NCBI RefSeq assembly: GCF_947623445.1
Contig: NC_135243.1
Location: 21,894,479 to 21,958,478, forward strand
Origin: Clavelina lepadiformis
Lineage: Eukaryota; Chordata; Ascidiacea; Aplousobranchia; Clavelinidae
Length of the DNA: 64,000 bases
Reading direction: 5' to 3'
Below the pieces are notes generated by a model. The model saw nothing but the letters and a program-made list of their open reading frames with translations, did not search any database and was not told the DNA's origin. Position 1 is the first letter of the stretch; each line of letters opens with the position of its first letter. The position numbers were made by a program, and so were the translations under genes. Shown here one piece after another: positions 39,195-62,700 of this stretch.

Positions 39195-39715
39195 TGCAAT
39201 TTGTTAATTTAGCCTAAGAGCTTTCCATGTCTAATCGGCTTGGGCTTGGCTCTGGATATGAACCACCCGAAGGTTGACTTTTGCCATCATCGCCTCCATC
39301 AGTTTGCGTTGAAAGTCCAATATGTTATTCAACATGAAATAAATGATTAGCCACACGCCAAAAGAAATTACTCTATTCCATTTCATATGGAACTCATTTT
39401 CATACTGTCAATATCTCGATCAGGACTGGATGAATATAGACCAAAAGGGCAACAGAACAGATGGACTCAAAACCCCAAAGGACCTTATAATACAGCACGA
39501 ACACGTATATTTTAATCAACGTTGATATCGATTTTGTCATCTGAAAGAAAAAGATTTAATACTGCAAAGATAGAAAATCGTTTTATCCATGAAATGCTCT
39601 GTCATATCCTATAAAGCTAATCAATATAGATCGTAACACCAGAGAGTATTCGCTATACGTTAACAATGGACGGTAGTGTCCACTCAAATGTATAGCTACT
39701 TTCACTACATCGTAC
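39195..39715 (+). repeat. Dispersed ~0.5-kb repeat, copy 2
   Basis: Collinear partner of the unit at 37005-37560, about 2.2 kb downstream in direct orientation. It could be an old transposon relic or a local tandem duplication. It ends about 240 bp before the start of kinase gene A. Confidence 0.75.
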
Positions 39716-39950
39716 CACTGTTTTAAAACTGCGTGTTGTTTCAAACGTTGAAATAATACCACATCAATTATACCTAGTACATACCGAGCGGTAACATTGG
39801 TGGGACAAATTTCTTTCACATACCATTGAAGTATCTGCTTTTGTATAGTGGTCCTAAGCAAAACAAGAATACCCAAAGTGTCCAGCCAATAACTTCATGT
39901 TTGTAACGTAGAACTTATTCTGCTGTAGTAGTGCAATATTTTAAATAATA

Positions 39951-43796
<3,846 letters not shown>

Positions 43797-45832
43797 GAAA
43801 TATTTTAATGCCAGATCCCATCGTCTGCTCGTATTGTTTGTGATGTTAATGTTTAAAATGTTTTCTGTTAATGTATAAAATACCAGTTGATGTTTGCCAT
43901 GTGACGACAATTAATATTTTCCTATACGCTACCAATTTATGTTTTGTATGCCGTTTAGGGAAATGGAATTACACATAGCATTTTGTAAGATAGAGATTAT
44001 GGAGAGTTTAACTTTATGACTTATGTAAAGCATTTAAATAAGCGGCAAAGAAGACTTCGAGTCTCTCGTTTTCGGTGAAGAGAAGCGAAAACGTAAAGGA
44101 ATTGAAAGGTGCTGGCTTCAATCCGACAAAATACCTGGTTGTAGATTCGGATCACGCCAGTTGGGTTGAACTTAAGCTCTAAGCTTGCCTTGCTCTAAAC
44201 CTGTAGACATTAGGTAAAAAATGTGTGAGGTATCGTCCGATCAGTGAACCGGAATGAGTCTATAGTTAACGGTTTCGTAAGTAGGTAAGATTGGGGGCAC
44301 AATTGGAAAAAAACAGACTTTTTGGAGTAGCAACTTTAAGTGAAATTCAATGAATCCCGATTTTTAACGAATGACCGAACCCAATAGTAGGTAAAAACTG
44401 AACGCATAAAATAAAAAAATTGGAAACTGACTGAAATACTACAAAGGTGGGAGGTCTTATCTCGGCGTCAGTTCCCTGTTGATCGTGCTTGAGTGCTTTT
44501 GTCTTGCTTTGTAGGCAATTTAACTTAGGTCCTCTTTTACATTTTATGTAGCCTACGCCTACAAGCGAGAATCCGTTTGTTTGTTGTTGAATACAACGCA
44601 ATTCAAAGCTCAGTGTTGACAATACAATACAAGCCCAGTTTACTTTGAAGCAAGTCACGCTACCAAATTTGAAACTCACACTGGTGACCCCGGAAACTCA
44701 GAGCTTTTACAGGTTATTATTGAAAAGTGCTCTGCGTGAATAAAATAGTCTTACTTTGAAAATAGTCATTGCGACATATTGCGACAACTTAATAGATTTA
44801 CTCGCGCGGAAGTTTCTTTTCTTTTCTTTACTCACTCTTACAAGTGATTGCAAAACATTCAGTACGTTGCGACCAAGAGTTCACGGTTTTTGCTGTAATT
44901 GAATGAATTATATTTATATTACCATTTCATCTAATTTCTGCTCTTGTCGTTAATGCTTTGCCGGAAAGCATTACCACGATACGCCACTGCTCCACTGAGT
45001 ACGGAACACGGAACGCAATCTACATTTATTGCGAGTCCAGGGCTCGAATAACGAGTCGAGTAAATTATAGCTGTAGAATATACCGTGCTATCATGTAGGA
45101 TTAAGATCACATCTGAAAAACAAGGTCCTTTCATTAATAATAAAGGCAATATACCGATGCAGATCAGATCAATATGCGAACCGTATGACCCCCACTTTAG
45201 TGAGGGCACTTTAGTGACGGATATCCTATTACTATAAACACAACTTTCTTTGTTTAGGGATATCACCTCCATTTTATTGTCCGTATTGTTCGGTTTGTTT
45301 TTAAAACCTTCGTAACGAAATGACTACAACTAACAAGATGTAGGTTATTGTAACCCACGGTAAGTCGTAGTACTAAAGTTGGTGCAAAAAGTCTCAGTTA
45401 TTTTTAATCGCAGGTAGATTGTAACGACGATTACAGTAAATGTTATTAGAAAACCGGAAAGGAATAACTCGCAAGGTTATAAGTTTTCAACAGAATAAAA
45501 AGCGTTCTAGCAAATTAAACTTAAATTCACAAAAAATACAGTTACTGCTAAATTGAATATAACTGAAAACAGGTTACATTTTTATACCAAGCTCAACCGC
45601 ACCACGTAATGAACACTTAGGTATACTCCGTTCTTTGTAAGGTATCTTCGAACGAAAAATGTTGTGGTTCTAGGCTACTTATATTATAGCTGCAGTCACA
45701 AAATTAACTTTATAATTCTTAACGTAGCGTTGTAAGCCATTCACCATGAGTTAGGAAAGCAAATGCATCAAGTCTGGGACCGTGAACTATTAACGGATAT
45801 GACGCAAAAAGTTACTTGAGGCGAAAAACGGG
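43797..45832. other. Spacer between kinase genes A and B
   Basis: 3' UTR of A is followed by AT-rich sequence. No gene is supported. Frames at 44347-44679 and 44931-45272 on the minus strand have no recognisable domain. A CACACTGGTGACCCC segment near 44668 resembles the junction of a long terminal repeat and primer-binding site but no element could be traced. Confidence 0.5.
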
Positions 45833-49259
<3,427 letters not shown>

Positions 49260-49453
49260 AAGGTTACAAAACTTTAAGTGATCTGTTACGAAAACTGCTT
49301 TTAAAAGTTATTTGTGATTTACTTCAACACTTATGACAATTGAAATCGATTTAGCAACTTTGGCCTTGTCATACTTTTAACTTGAAACCATTTCTGTATA
49401 CACTTAACATAATGCTGTGATTTTATATAATCCTTTGCACTACAGGCATTTAA

Positions 49454-49463
49454 AATAAATAAA
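49454..49463 (+). terminator. Overlapping polyadenylation signals of gene B
   Basis: Two overlapping AATAAA hexamers lie about 195 bases past the stop codon. Good candidate 3' end for gene B. Confidence 0.55.
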
Positions 49464-49950
49464 GTAAAACTTAAATTTATTGCCGCTTTGTGTTACCAAT
49501 TAAGATTTGTTGAAAGTATCCATTGCAAAAAAATAATAAACTGTTTGGATCATTTCCTGGTATATGTTCATTAAAGATGTCTGCAAACTTACTAGTAGTA
49601 ACATGTGTACGACGTCATAAGTGTACATGGTCTGTAGTAACATGACATTGCCAATAAATGTAGCTTGTTTAAATCTGAAGGAAAGCAAAGTAAATGTGAA
49701 GTTCTGTTATTTCCCTTTGGGCTAAAATAGGCGTTTGCTCGATTTGAACATCCATTAGTAAACACGTAGCTAAAAATTGCTTCAGCAGAACAAAATTAGC
49801 CGACATGCAAGTGACGTCATTCCCTGCTGCTTTTTAGCGACTTGCAGCTAGGTAAAAGGACTGCGAGAGATGAAAGTCTGCATAAAAGTTTAAATAGATG
49901 TGAACGCTTTATCTTTTGCAGCTAAACACGCATCAAAGAATCATATAAGA

Positions 49951-50043
49951 ATGTCGAATGTCGTTGATATAGTGTTTTTGCTTATCGCAGCAGTACTGTA
50001 TGCCATGTTTGGGGTGCTCAAACAATCAAAGAGGTTACACTGA
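49951..50043 (+). CDS. Possible 30-residue single-pass membrane micropeptide
   Basis: An ATG at 49951 opens MSNVVDIVFLLIAAVLYAM, continuing to a basic end (KQSKRLH) and a stop at 50041. About 17 hydrophobic residues are flanked by an acidic N side and a basic C side, the layout of small single-pass membrane peptides. Sequence before it (GCAGCTAAACACG at 49918) ends in a pyrimidine-rich AG and could be a splice acceptor or 5' UTR. No family is recognised. A frame of this length can arise by chance, so this is a candidate only. Confidence 0.3.
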   Translation: MSNVVDIVFLLIAAVLYAMFGVLKQSKRLH

Positions 50044-50234
50044 TAACTTAGTAGGTTGATTAAGGAAAGTTGAAGCCCTGAAAGCCTAACAGTTGGACAT
50101 GGCTAGCGCAGCATTAAACTTCATATCAATGTCTAACTCAAGCAAAATTTATTTATTTTTTAAAATGTACTTAAAAAATCGCGTTAAATCATTGTTAAAA
50201 TTGCACTAATTTTTTAACTTTCAGGCAGGTTTAA

Positions 50235-50788
50235 CCCTATCCATACCGGGCTCGCGACTTTACTATTTTAACTAGGTGTGGCCGACACTGCACACACATT
50301 TTCAGTCGTTAATTACTCGAAAACTATACGTCGTAAACTGATCGGATTTGTACAGGTTAGTAGCAAAAACATCTGGCTTCCTGTATACATCATAATTGTA
50401 AAACTAAAGATAGTGAATTTAGTGTAAATTAAGTATTTCTAAAAGTGATACATTTCTAGAAATTTTTCTTGTTACGCCGCGCCCCCGCTGTGCGGAAAAC
50501 CTGCTGACCGCGAGAATAGAACGCAAGAGAATAGTTAGTCGAGTTAGTGGTGCGTAAATGAGTAAACGAAAACAACACGCTTCCATGCGGAGAGAGAGCA
50601 AAATTATGAAAATATGACAATATCTCAAAAATGACAAAATCCAACTTTATAAATCAAACATGGACAGATAGCTGAACATTTTTTAGGAAAAATCACCAAA
50701 TTTCAAGTTTCTACAGCAAACAATGCAACTGTACGCAACGTTTTGCTGTGACTATGTGCAGGAGAAGCCACACCTAGTCAAAATAGGG
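50235..50788. mobile_element. piggyBac-like MITE flanked by TTAA
   Basis: TTAA at 50231-50234 and at 50789-50792 flanks a 554-bp unit that begins CCCTAT and ends ATAGGG. A 12-base perfect inverted repeat, ACTAGGTGTGGC (50271-50282) and its complement (50767-50778), lies inside the ends. TTAA target sites and CCC termini are the hallmark of piggyBac elements. No transposase is encoded. Confidence 0.7.
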
Positions 50789-50792
50789 TTAA

Positions 50793-51642
50793 ATTGTTAT
50801 TTTCGGCCAATTTTAACAAATTCAGGTGAATGAAAACTTCGGATAACTCGAAATAATTTAGCCGAGCCTTTAGCCTTCGAGTTGAAAAGCTTCCACCGAA
50901 TGCAATGTGGTTTACATACAAAGTTGTTTGCTGAACAATGCAGTATGACTATAGGCTATAAATACCAGTTTATTGGAAGTATTTTTGATACAAACAAAAG
51001 TTGTCGACAAACATTGAACAGCTGCGTCAATTACTTTTTCACATTTGTCATCAACTACAGGTTGATGACAAGATACATGAGGTCATTCAACTACAACATA
51101 AATTCCTCAGTAGGAAATGTTTACTGCCTGGTGGTACTCGGTACTCGTTGTTATGCAAACACAACCTCCCAGATAACCTCGTGACATGTAGCAATTATCA
51201 AAATATTGCATTGATAAGCGTATTTTCGGTGGGACAACTCGGCAATTATAGTATTATAGCAATTATGAAGGTAAGCTTATTCACAAGGCTCATATACAGT
51301 ACCTCAGTTTATCAAGAGTTACCATCATTCTGCTATTCAATTATTTAATAAATAAATAAATTAATTAATTAAATAGATTTGCCTCTTTTCTTGGGTATTT
51401 TTAAATTCTACATTAGCTCAGTTTTTCAGCTATGCATCACGCATTATAAAATGGACAATTATTTGCTATTTACCCCAATTTATTTCTTCTTCATATTTAC
51501 ACTTAATGCCACTTGTGACCACAAAATAATTAACGTTAATGTTATGACGATTGTATTTATAATGTTAGTTTAATGTATAATACATCCTACATATTAAAAG
51601 AACAGATGATAACTTTTAAAAAAATTTACAATTGAATCTTCA
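50793..51642. other. Convergent spacer between genes B and C
   Basis: No gene is supported. AT-rich, with a TTAATTAATTAAATAG / AATAAATAAAT tract at 51340-51376. The 3' UTR of minus-strand gene C should lie at the right end; no clear polyadenylation hexamer on the minus strand was found near the stop. Confidence 0.5.
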
Positions 51643-55711
<4,069 letters not shown>

Positions 55712-58532
55712 TGCAATTAATGTTTTTGTCTGTGAGACAAAAAAAATAAATTCATGAAAAGCATGAACTAGAGTGAGTAGCTACGAATACAAATAAAAAC
55801 ATTATCGCAGTGCAGTTGACCTCAAACACGTAGATTCAGCACCGCTAAAAATAAAGCAGCGTAGCGCACTTTCAGTATTGTTTCAAATTTATGACACATC
55901 ATATATATAGGATTAATTGATTTTAGTCTTAAATGAATAAATATAATTAATAAATGTTTGTGAACACAAAACATTGATGCCATAGCATATACAACAGATC
56001 CTGTTGAGAAATGACATGGAGTAAATATTTTCTATGAAACAAAAGCTCACAAAGCAACTATTTCTTGAGTATATCATATTATCACAACATTGTTCTGGCA
56101 AGCAATCGAACACTCTGCAAAATTTATCCAAACCCTATAAGTATAAGCAAACCGTTTGTCCACAGTTTTATTTTTAAGCCATTCTGGAAGCTTTAAGCGT
56201 GTTTTCTTTGAGATTTGACTAAGGTACAGTAAGGGTTTACACCAGGCAATGAAATATGCTAAAAGTAGTTAGTGCCTTAACTTGCATTCGCTAAATTGCA
56301 AAATTTCACGCTCGACTTCCTTAAACAAACGCAAGATTCGAAGCCTGAAGAAGCATGAAGCCTCTGTGCAGACTTGGCCTTAACGCTCGGTTTAGTAATT
56401 TTATTTTTGTAAATATTTATGCACATACCGTAGTTTTCTTTTCGCTTACGTTCTCAGCTTTTACGTCATGCATATTTGTTTGAAATATATACTATAATAG
56501 CAATTGTGTTTATTAAGTACTTGACAAAGTGATCTTTCGAAACGCCCCCCTACTTTAAAGTACGTAATTTTGTCATTTAGAATTGCACGTTTCCTTTTTG
56601 TTGGTAACCAAGCTCTTGTTTGTTATGATGTTAATGAAATTGACGACAAATGCAACGTTTAAAGTCGTAAAAATTCAAGGCTATACGTACAAGTTCATAA
56701 AAGATACAGAAAGAATAGTTTCTTCTCGTAATAGGGATATATCCTGTACTATATCTATATCAAAAATGAACACAAATATTAAGTTAGAATTTTAACTTTA
56801 CCATATAATCAACAGTCAATTATCGTATAGGATAAAATGATGGTTATAGGATAAAATGGTCAGAAAATGTGGTGGCATACACTGCCATAGATTGTGCGGT
56901 AGTACACGACCAATGCAATAAAAGCAAACTTGAGTTTATATTCTTTCTACCAACTTTTGGCAGATCCAACTTAGCTTAGGTGAAAAGACATTATTTTCGT
57001 AACGTTGGTCTTGCTAGTTCAATGAAAACTGACAAATTCTCAATGCTGAAACTCTAAACTGTAACAATTCAAGCTAAAGATGGTTACCTATATATAATAT
57101 ATATAGGTCATATATAGATCTATATACATATATATATATATATATATACCCATGATATTTCAAGATTGCATACGGGTAAACATTTTGCCAGGATTAGCAT
57201 TATAAAGACCTGACCGCTACTTTCGCCCAGCTTTTATCTGTCTCAATGCACTTGCTATAAAGGATCCTAAATTTTTCTTATTCAGGTATGTACGGCATAC
57301 GCAAACAGCTTCTTGTTTGAAACATGATACGGCGCTCTTTCTGACGAATCTGTTCACGCTTTTCGTTTTATCTGCACAGTTGAAAACGCATTACAAGTTA
57401 CAAGCTAATCAACCAAGCGAAAAAGTACTCAAATACTTTTGCTGAAGGTCTCCGCCGGATGGTTTTTGTACCGTTTCTTTGCAAGGATCGTTAAGATTTG
57501 AAAAACACGAAAGCGTGTGTTTTGTGTTTTCCTTTCATTTCTCATGTTTTACTTCGAGTGTTTGGATTAACGTTATTATTCTTTTTGATTATTTTACTTC
57601 GGGCATTAAATATCCAATTTTTTCAATAATTTAAACACGACGTGTAGTTTCCATTTTATTTTAATGTCACTTTATACCAAAGTCAAATTCAAATTTAATA
57701 CGGATAAGCGCCTTTCTTTAACTAAATAAGGGACTAAGTTATGCAACGTGAACAGAGACTCTCTAAATAAGTTCCTAAGAACACTTGGTGACAATCAAAA
57801 TTTCGACAGCTGTAAATTTTAGGCCGATTATTATTTATTGGTTCCAGCCGACTAAAGACAGAGCTCGAGGATGTACAATGCAGTGCAGTCAATAGCTGCA
57901 TTACAATCGGAATTGAAAAAAATGTCAAAATCGCTTGCTGCCAAATTATGAAAGTTCGATTGTTTAAGGGCGAGTATAGTTTTTGTTCAATTAACAACTG
58001 AAATTTGCGTATTGATTCAGCACACACTTTAGGTGATGAACTTGGTTGGTTATAACGTCAATTGAATTGTACATTTACCGAGGCTGCAAATTTTAAACGT
58101 AATTAAACAGTAAAGCGTGCTTTGTTTGTTAGATTTTAGTCGTTTCTGTATTTTATTGCGTTAAGATAAAACATTTTAACTACATTAAACAACAACATTT
58201 TAACATATAAACTACATTAAGACCTAAGTCACAAAATGCTGAACATATATTTTTTCAATCTACATACATACAGTATATAATGCAATAAATACAAATAATA
58301 AATGTAATATAATAAATACACAACTACTGCTTACATAATAAAAGGGCCACATGCTTAAAAAGGTTGTGAAATAAAATTGTTAATAAAGAAAAAACTTGTA
58401 GTAGAATTAAATATTCCGTTGTCCAATTGTTTAAACAAGTTATAAATTACTTTAAAGGTTGGAAAAACAGTCTATTAGCTTTATGAAAAAGTGTTGAGAT
58501 AAATGTGGTTAATGTATACATAACTTTGAAAG
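55712..58532. other. Divergent spacer between genes C and D, left part
   Basis: C and D are transcribed away from each other, so both promoters should lie in 55712-59709. No gene is supported; short frames lack domains. A TA-rich tract lies at 57085-57150. No TATA box or other core promoter motif could be assigned with confidence in such AT-rich sequence. Confidence 0.5.
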
Positions 58533-58540
58533 CTATCAAT

Positions 58541-58777
58541 CAATGTTCCCTCTAATTTTCACGAGTCTGAGCAAACACACTAACTCTCTGAGCGGTCCCT
58601 TGGACCACTGTGAGCAACATCAGACGTGCCACGTGCGCACTGTGGCCATTATTATGCGTTTATTCTATTTTTAATTCAGGTTGGCTTATTTTCTTGTGCG
58701 CAACACAGATTTTCTGTGCGCGGAGACCGTGTCAGCAGTGCGCATTTGCGTACGCGCGCAGCTTAGAGGAAACATTG
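58541..58777. mobile_element. hAT-superfamily MITE with 8-bp target duplication
   Basis: Terminal inverted repeats CAATGTTCCCTCTAA (58541-58555) and TTAGAGGAAACATTG (58763-58777) match at 14 of 15 bases. The flanks CTATCAAT at 58533-58540 and 58778-58785 are identical 8-bp target duplications, as produced by hAT transposases. The 237-bp unit is GC-richer than its surroundings and encodes no transposase. Confidence 0.93.
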
Positions 58778-58785
58778 CTATCAAT

Positions 58786-59709
58786 TAGTAAACAGGCCCA
58801 AACAGCGTCATTCGAAATACTGACTCCTGATTATAGTTGTGTTGAAATGTTTGTCTAACTAAGAGCAGTACGTTAAAATTACGCTCCCCTGTGTAAACTT
58901 GCAGGTAAGTGAACAAGTACTCTAAACGAATTATAAAATCACATCAAAAATGGTGTAGGGTGTGAGTGGAGAATGGTTACAGGAAATAGGACATGCGCCA
59001 AAAAGCCTTTTCGTGATTGCATTTCAGTTCGACCTTGTTTCAAGATGGTAGAAAACTACGAGAAACAGTTATACTATAACTGTTATAGTAAAAGACACTA
59101 ATTTACGTGATAAGAATAATAACCAGAGCAAATTACCACAAGTCATGTAAACGTTGCATATTTAAGACATTTCTATAGGTTTCCTAACTTTAACGGCTGT
59201 TATAGGCTTGCCTAAACAAGAAATGAATAACTTATTCAATTTATTTTGGCTTATTAATTAAAAAAAGCAAGAGACTTTCATGGGATGAACACGCTCAAGA
59301 AATCGCACGTTATAAATAACAGAGAAAATGAATATTCAATATGTCATTTCTCGTTTCGTATATTGGCTTGCATACTTGTTCTACATCCAAAATACATAAA
59401 TTTGCTGCCGATAATTCGTTAACAGTTTTATACTATGTTAGATGTTTCAGTTGACAGCACTTTATGCTTCCTTACAGCAAGAATTGATTTTCAAAGCGTT
59501 TAAACGTTGGACAGGGTTATCAATTGCAAACATTACACTCGAAACATTGACACTACATATGCCATGAATGGTTAAAATGTTTACTTAACAAAGACAAAAT
59601 GGGCAGTTTAGGAAGAAGATTTCTTGTGTAAACGAGCAGGTTACTAAACGCAACAAAAGTAAAAGTATATTCGAAGTGTCACACTTTGCGAAAGGTGGTG
59701 TTTGGTAGA
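58786..59709. other. Spacer upstream of gene D
   Basis: AT-rich with no supported gene. It probably contains the promoter and 5' UTR of gene D. No regulatory motif could be assigned. Confidence 0.5.
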
Positions 59710-62700
59710 ATGGGGATCTGCCGGTCAAGCTTAAGATTTTGCCGCGATTGCCTTTCAAGTGTTCTGGACGAAGAGGATGAAGAACAACAAGAAGAACGGG
59801 ATATTCATGAAGAACAAGGAAGTGTTGGAGTTGGTCATTTACAGAATAATTATGAGAACTATGTCAATTCCTCATTCTCTAGAGGTTTGCAAATTGCTAC
59901 GATCATTGTGTGACAAATAATTATATGAGCAAATAATTCATATCTAAGTTAAATAATAATTAATTATAAGTTTTCTACAAGACTTAGCGCAACCGACATA
60001 AACTTGTTTACGTATTATGTCAGAGATAACCAAGCAAGGGTTTTGTCGGACTTTTAAAATTCATCCGTTTAGGTTAATTAAATAAGTTGAAAGTGCTCTG
60101 TTGCGTAGATGAAAACAAATAAAGGCCGACTGCATGAGTTGAGTTTGATAATTTTGCAAATATGCTTCGTAATGGTTATAATTTTATATAATAACTTTAT
60201 AACTTTTATCTCTAAACTTTGAGGAAGTTTAGCCAAACTTCAATAATGTAACAGTTGATCAATACAAAGAAAAATGTGTAGTCAGCAAATTTAAGATGGA
60301 ATGTTTAATTGTTATGACAAAGTAACAGTAACTCTGTGTTGAACTTTGAACTTTGTGTTGCTGCCATTGCGACTCTCTACAAAAGTATTTTGTACAATCG
60401 CTGCATTTATTTAAAACGAATTTGTTAAAATATTCCACATTCTCTGATAACAGACTAAATCATGCTGTTTTTGGATTTTGGTGATATTGCTATGAAGCTA
60501 AAATATGTGATACTTTGTTCATATTAGCTTGGAACTTGTTGATTTTCTTAGCGGTCCAACGTGTGTTCTACTACGTGTAATCACTAAAATGGTTACAGTA
60601 ATTAATGTAAAACGTGTAATTATTGTTGCATGATATCAACTTTTTAGAATATCTTTGAGATAATTTCTGTTTGGGATCTGCTAATCTCAATTAAAATAAA
60701 TGATACCGATGGAAGAGGTAAAGTCACGTTTACGTTTCCATTAAGTGCTTTGATTGAACTTATAAGCACTAAAACGTATTGAACTTTGCTTTTTTTGTAT
60801 GCTGCAAACAAACATTTTTGGGATTTTATTTAATTTGTAACAAAAACGAAACATTCACATTGTAAGCAGAGCGCCCAGCATTGGGACAAAATTCTAAACC
60901 TGAATGTAATGAAGTCATATTCATTCTTATATTTAAATTTTGAATATATATAACTATAAGGCAATTTACAGTCTCAAGTAGTCAGTAAACATTGATATTA
61001 AGCCACTCAATCAATCAATTTTTATTGAGTGGAAGATTGGCATCTTATAAAACAAACTTTTAATCCAATTTAACCAACCAACCAATTTAATCCAATCAAG
61101 AACTTTAGTTCACATTTTGTCGTTTGTGCTACTTCTATTTTAGCACAACAATGAAATTCTGCAGTGTTTTAAGTTTGCTGACATGTCAAAGGTTAAATAC
61201 AGTGCACTTTTAACTAGACGAGCAAAACTATGCAATTGCGAATTCGCTGTCAGACCAAGATGACGAATACGTTGAAGTCCATCCTCAAAATGACAATATT
61301 TATGTAGCACTGCTAGATTACTCTACAGGCCAAGCAGGACACTTATCATTTTCTAAAGGTAAGGTTATGAAACTACTAAAGTTTATCCTATATCGGTTCG
61401 CAAACATAAAGCATTTTATTTGCTTAGTAGAAAATACCTTCACTTTCTGGTAACCTTCCTGCAGTACACTATATGCCATAGTTGGAAAAGTGGTTCGACA
61501 GCTTACGCTTTAGCTTATGATTCTCTGCCTGGCACTTGTGACTGGTGTAGTGAGTATTCAGCTCTTTGCAGGAGAGAAGTTTCAAATAATAAAAGAGTTC
61601 CCCAATGGCTTGTGTCAAGTTCGAAATATCGGTCCTGGCCCATCTGGTAGAGTTGGTTTATTGTCAAAGTCTCATCTTGCTAAAGATGAATCTTTTAACG
61701 ACAACCCGTACGAATTGATTGTGTAATGTAAAATTAATGGGTGTCATAATCTACTGTATAGACTAGTGGATAATCATGTAATGTAAGTTTAAAGATATTA
61801 AAAGCAAAAGACTTTCATTCACTCTATATCCATAAAGGCGTTACTTTTGTGTTTAGGTGGTATCATGGTAATATATCCAAAACTGATGTGCAGAGGCTGC
61901 TTCTATCACCGAATAGTCTAAACGGGTCTTTTCTAGTGAGGAACAGTGAGACTCGTCACGATCAGTTTGTTTTAGCAGGTAAAACCTGGCTGGTGATTCC
62001 CACATGGGCATAAACTGCTATAAGTAATCTCAGTTTTGGATATTTCGTGGTACTTATAGGATCATTGTAAGTTTTTCGTACTTGAAACTTCGGCTTATGT
62101 ACTGCAAGTTGTCACGTTTGATCTTTTAAAAATGCTTGTCAAAACCCTAACTAACTGTTTGCATAAATAATTATAATTAACAGTCCGTGAAACATCAAGC
62201 ACACCTGAACTGAAATACTATCCAATTCACGAAGTAAACAGCGAATATTTCCTCTCAAGTAGCGACAGAAGATTCAAAACGCTGTCAACTTTTGTGCAGT
62301 ATTATCAAACCGCCGACCAGCGCGATTTGCCCACCAGACTTACTTCGCCCATCACAAAGGTCAGACGAAGTCAGTTTTTATATGTTTTAATATATACAAC
62401 AGTCAATGGTGGAACTCAAACATTTTAACATCCGGTTCTCTTACTAGCAGCAAGCCATATTGGCTATATTCTTGACCTGAGGCCGATATACACAGGCCTA
62501 TACATACGCTTGTTAACAACCGGCTCGCGGAGGTCAATAAAATTCCAAGAACCGGTTCGCACGAACTGGTGCGAACCGGCTGAATCCCACCACTGTATAG
62601 AGTGTATGATGCAGACTACAAATATATCTTTATATGATAATATGTGTTCTATATACATCCATTATACATTTTGCACTGTTTGTTACAAAATAAAATGTTG

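Larger units (their letters stand above)
35976..39950. other. Intergenic spacer upstream of the kinase cluster
   Basis: About 4 kb without a supported gene. Frames of 60-150 codons here have no domain and no splice support. It holds two copies of a ~0.5-kb repeat listed separately. Promoter and 5' UTR of kinase gene A would lie near 39900. Confidence 0.5.
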
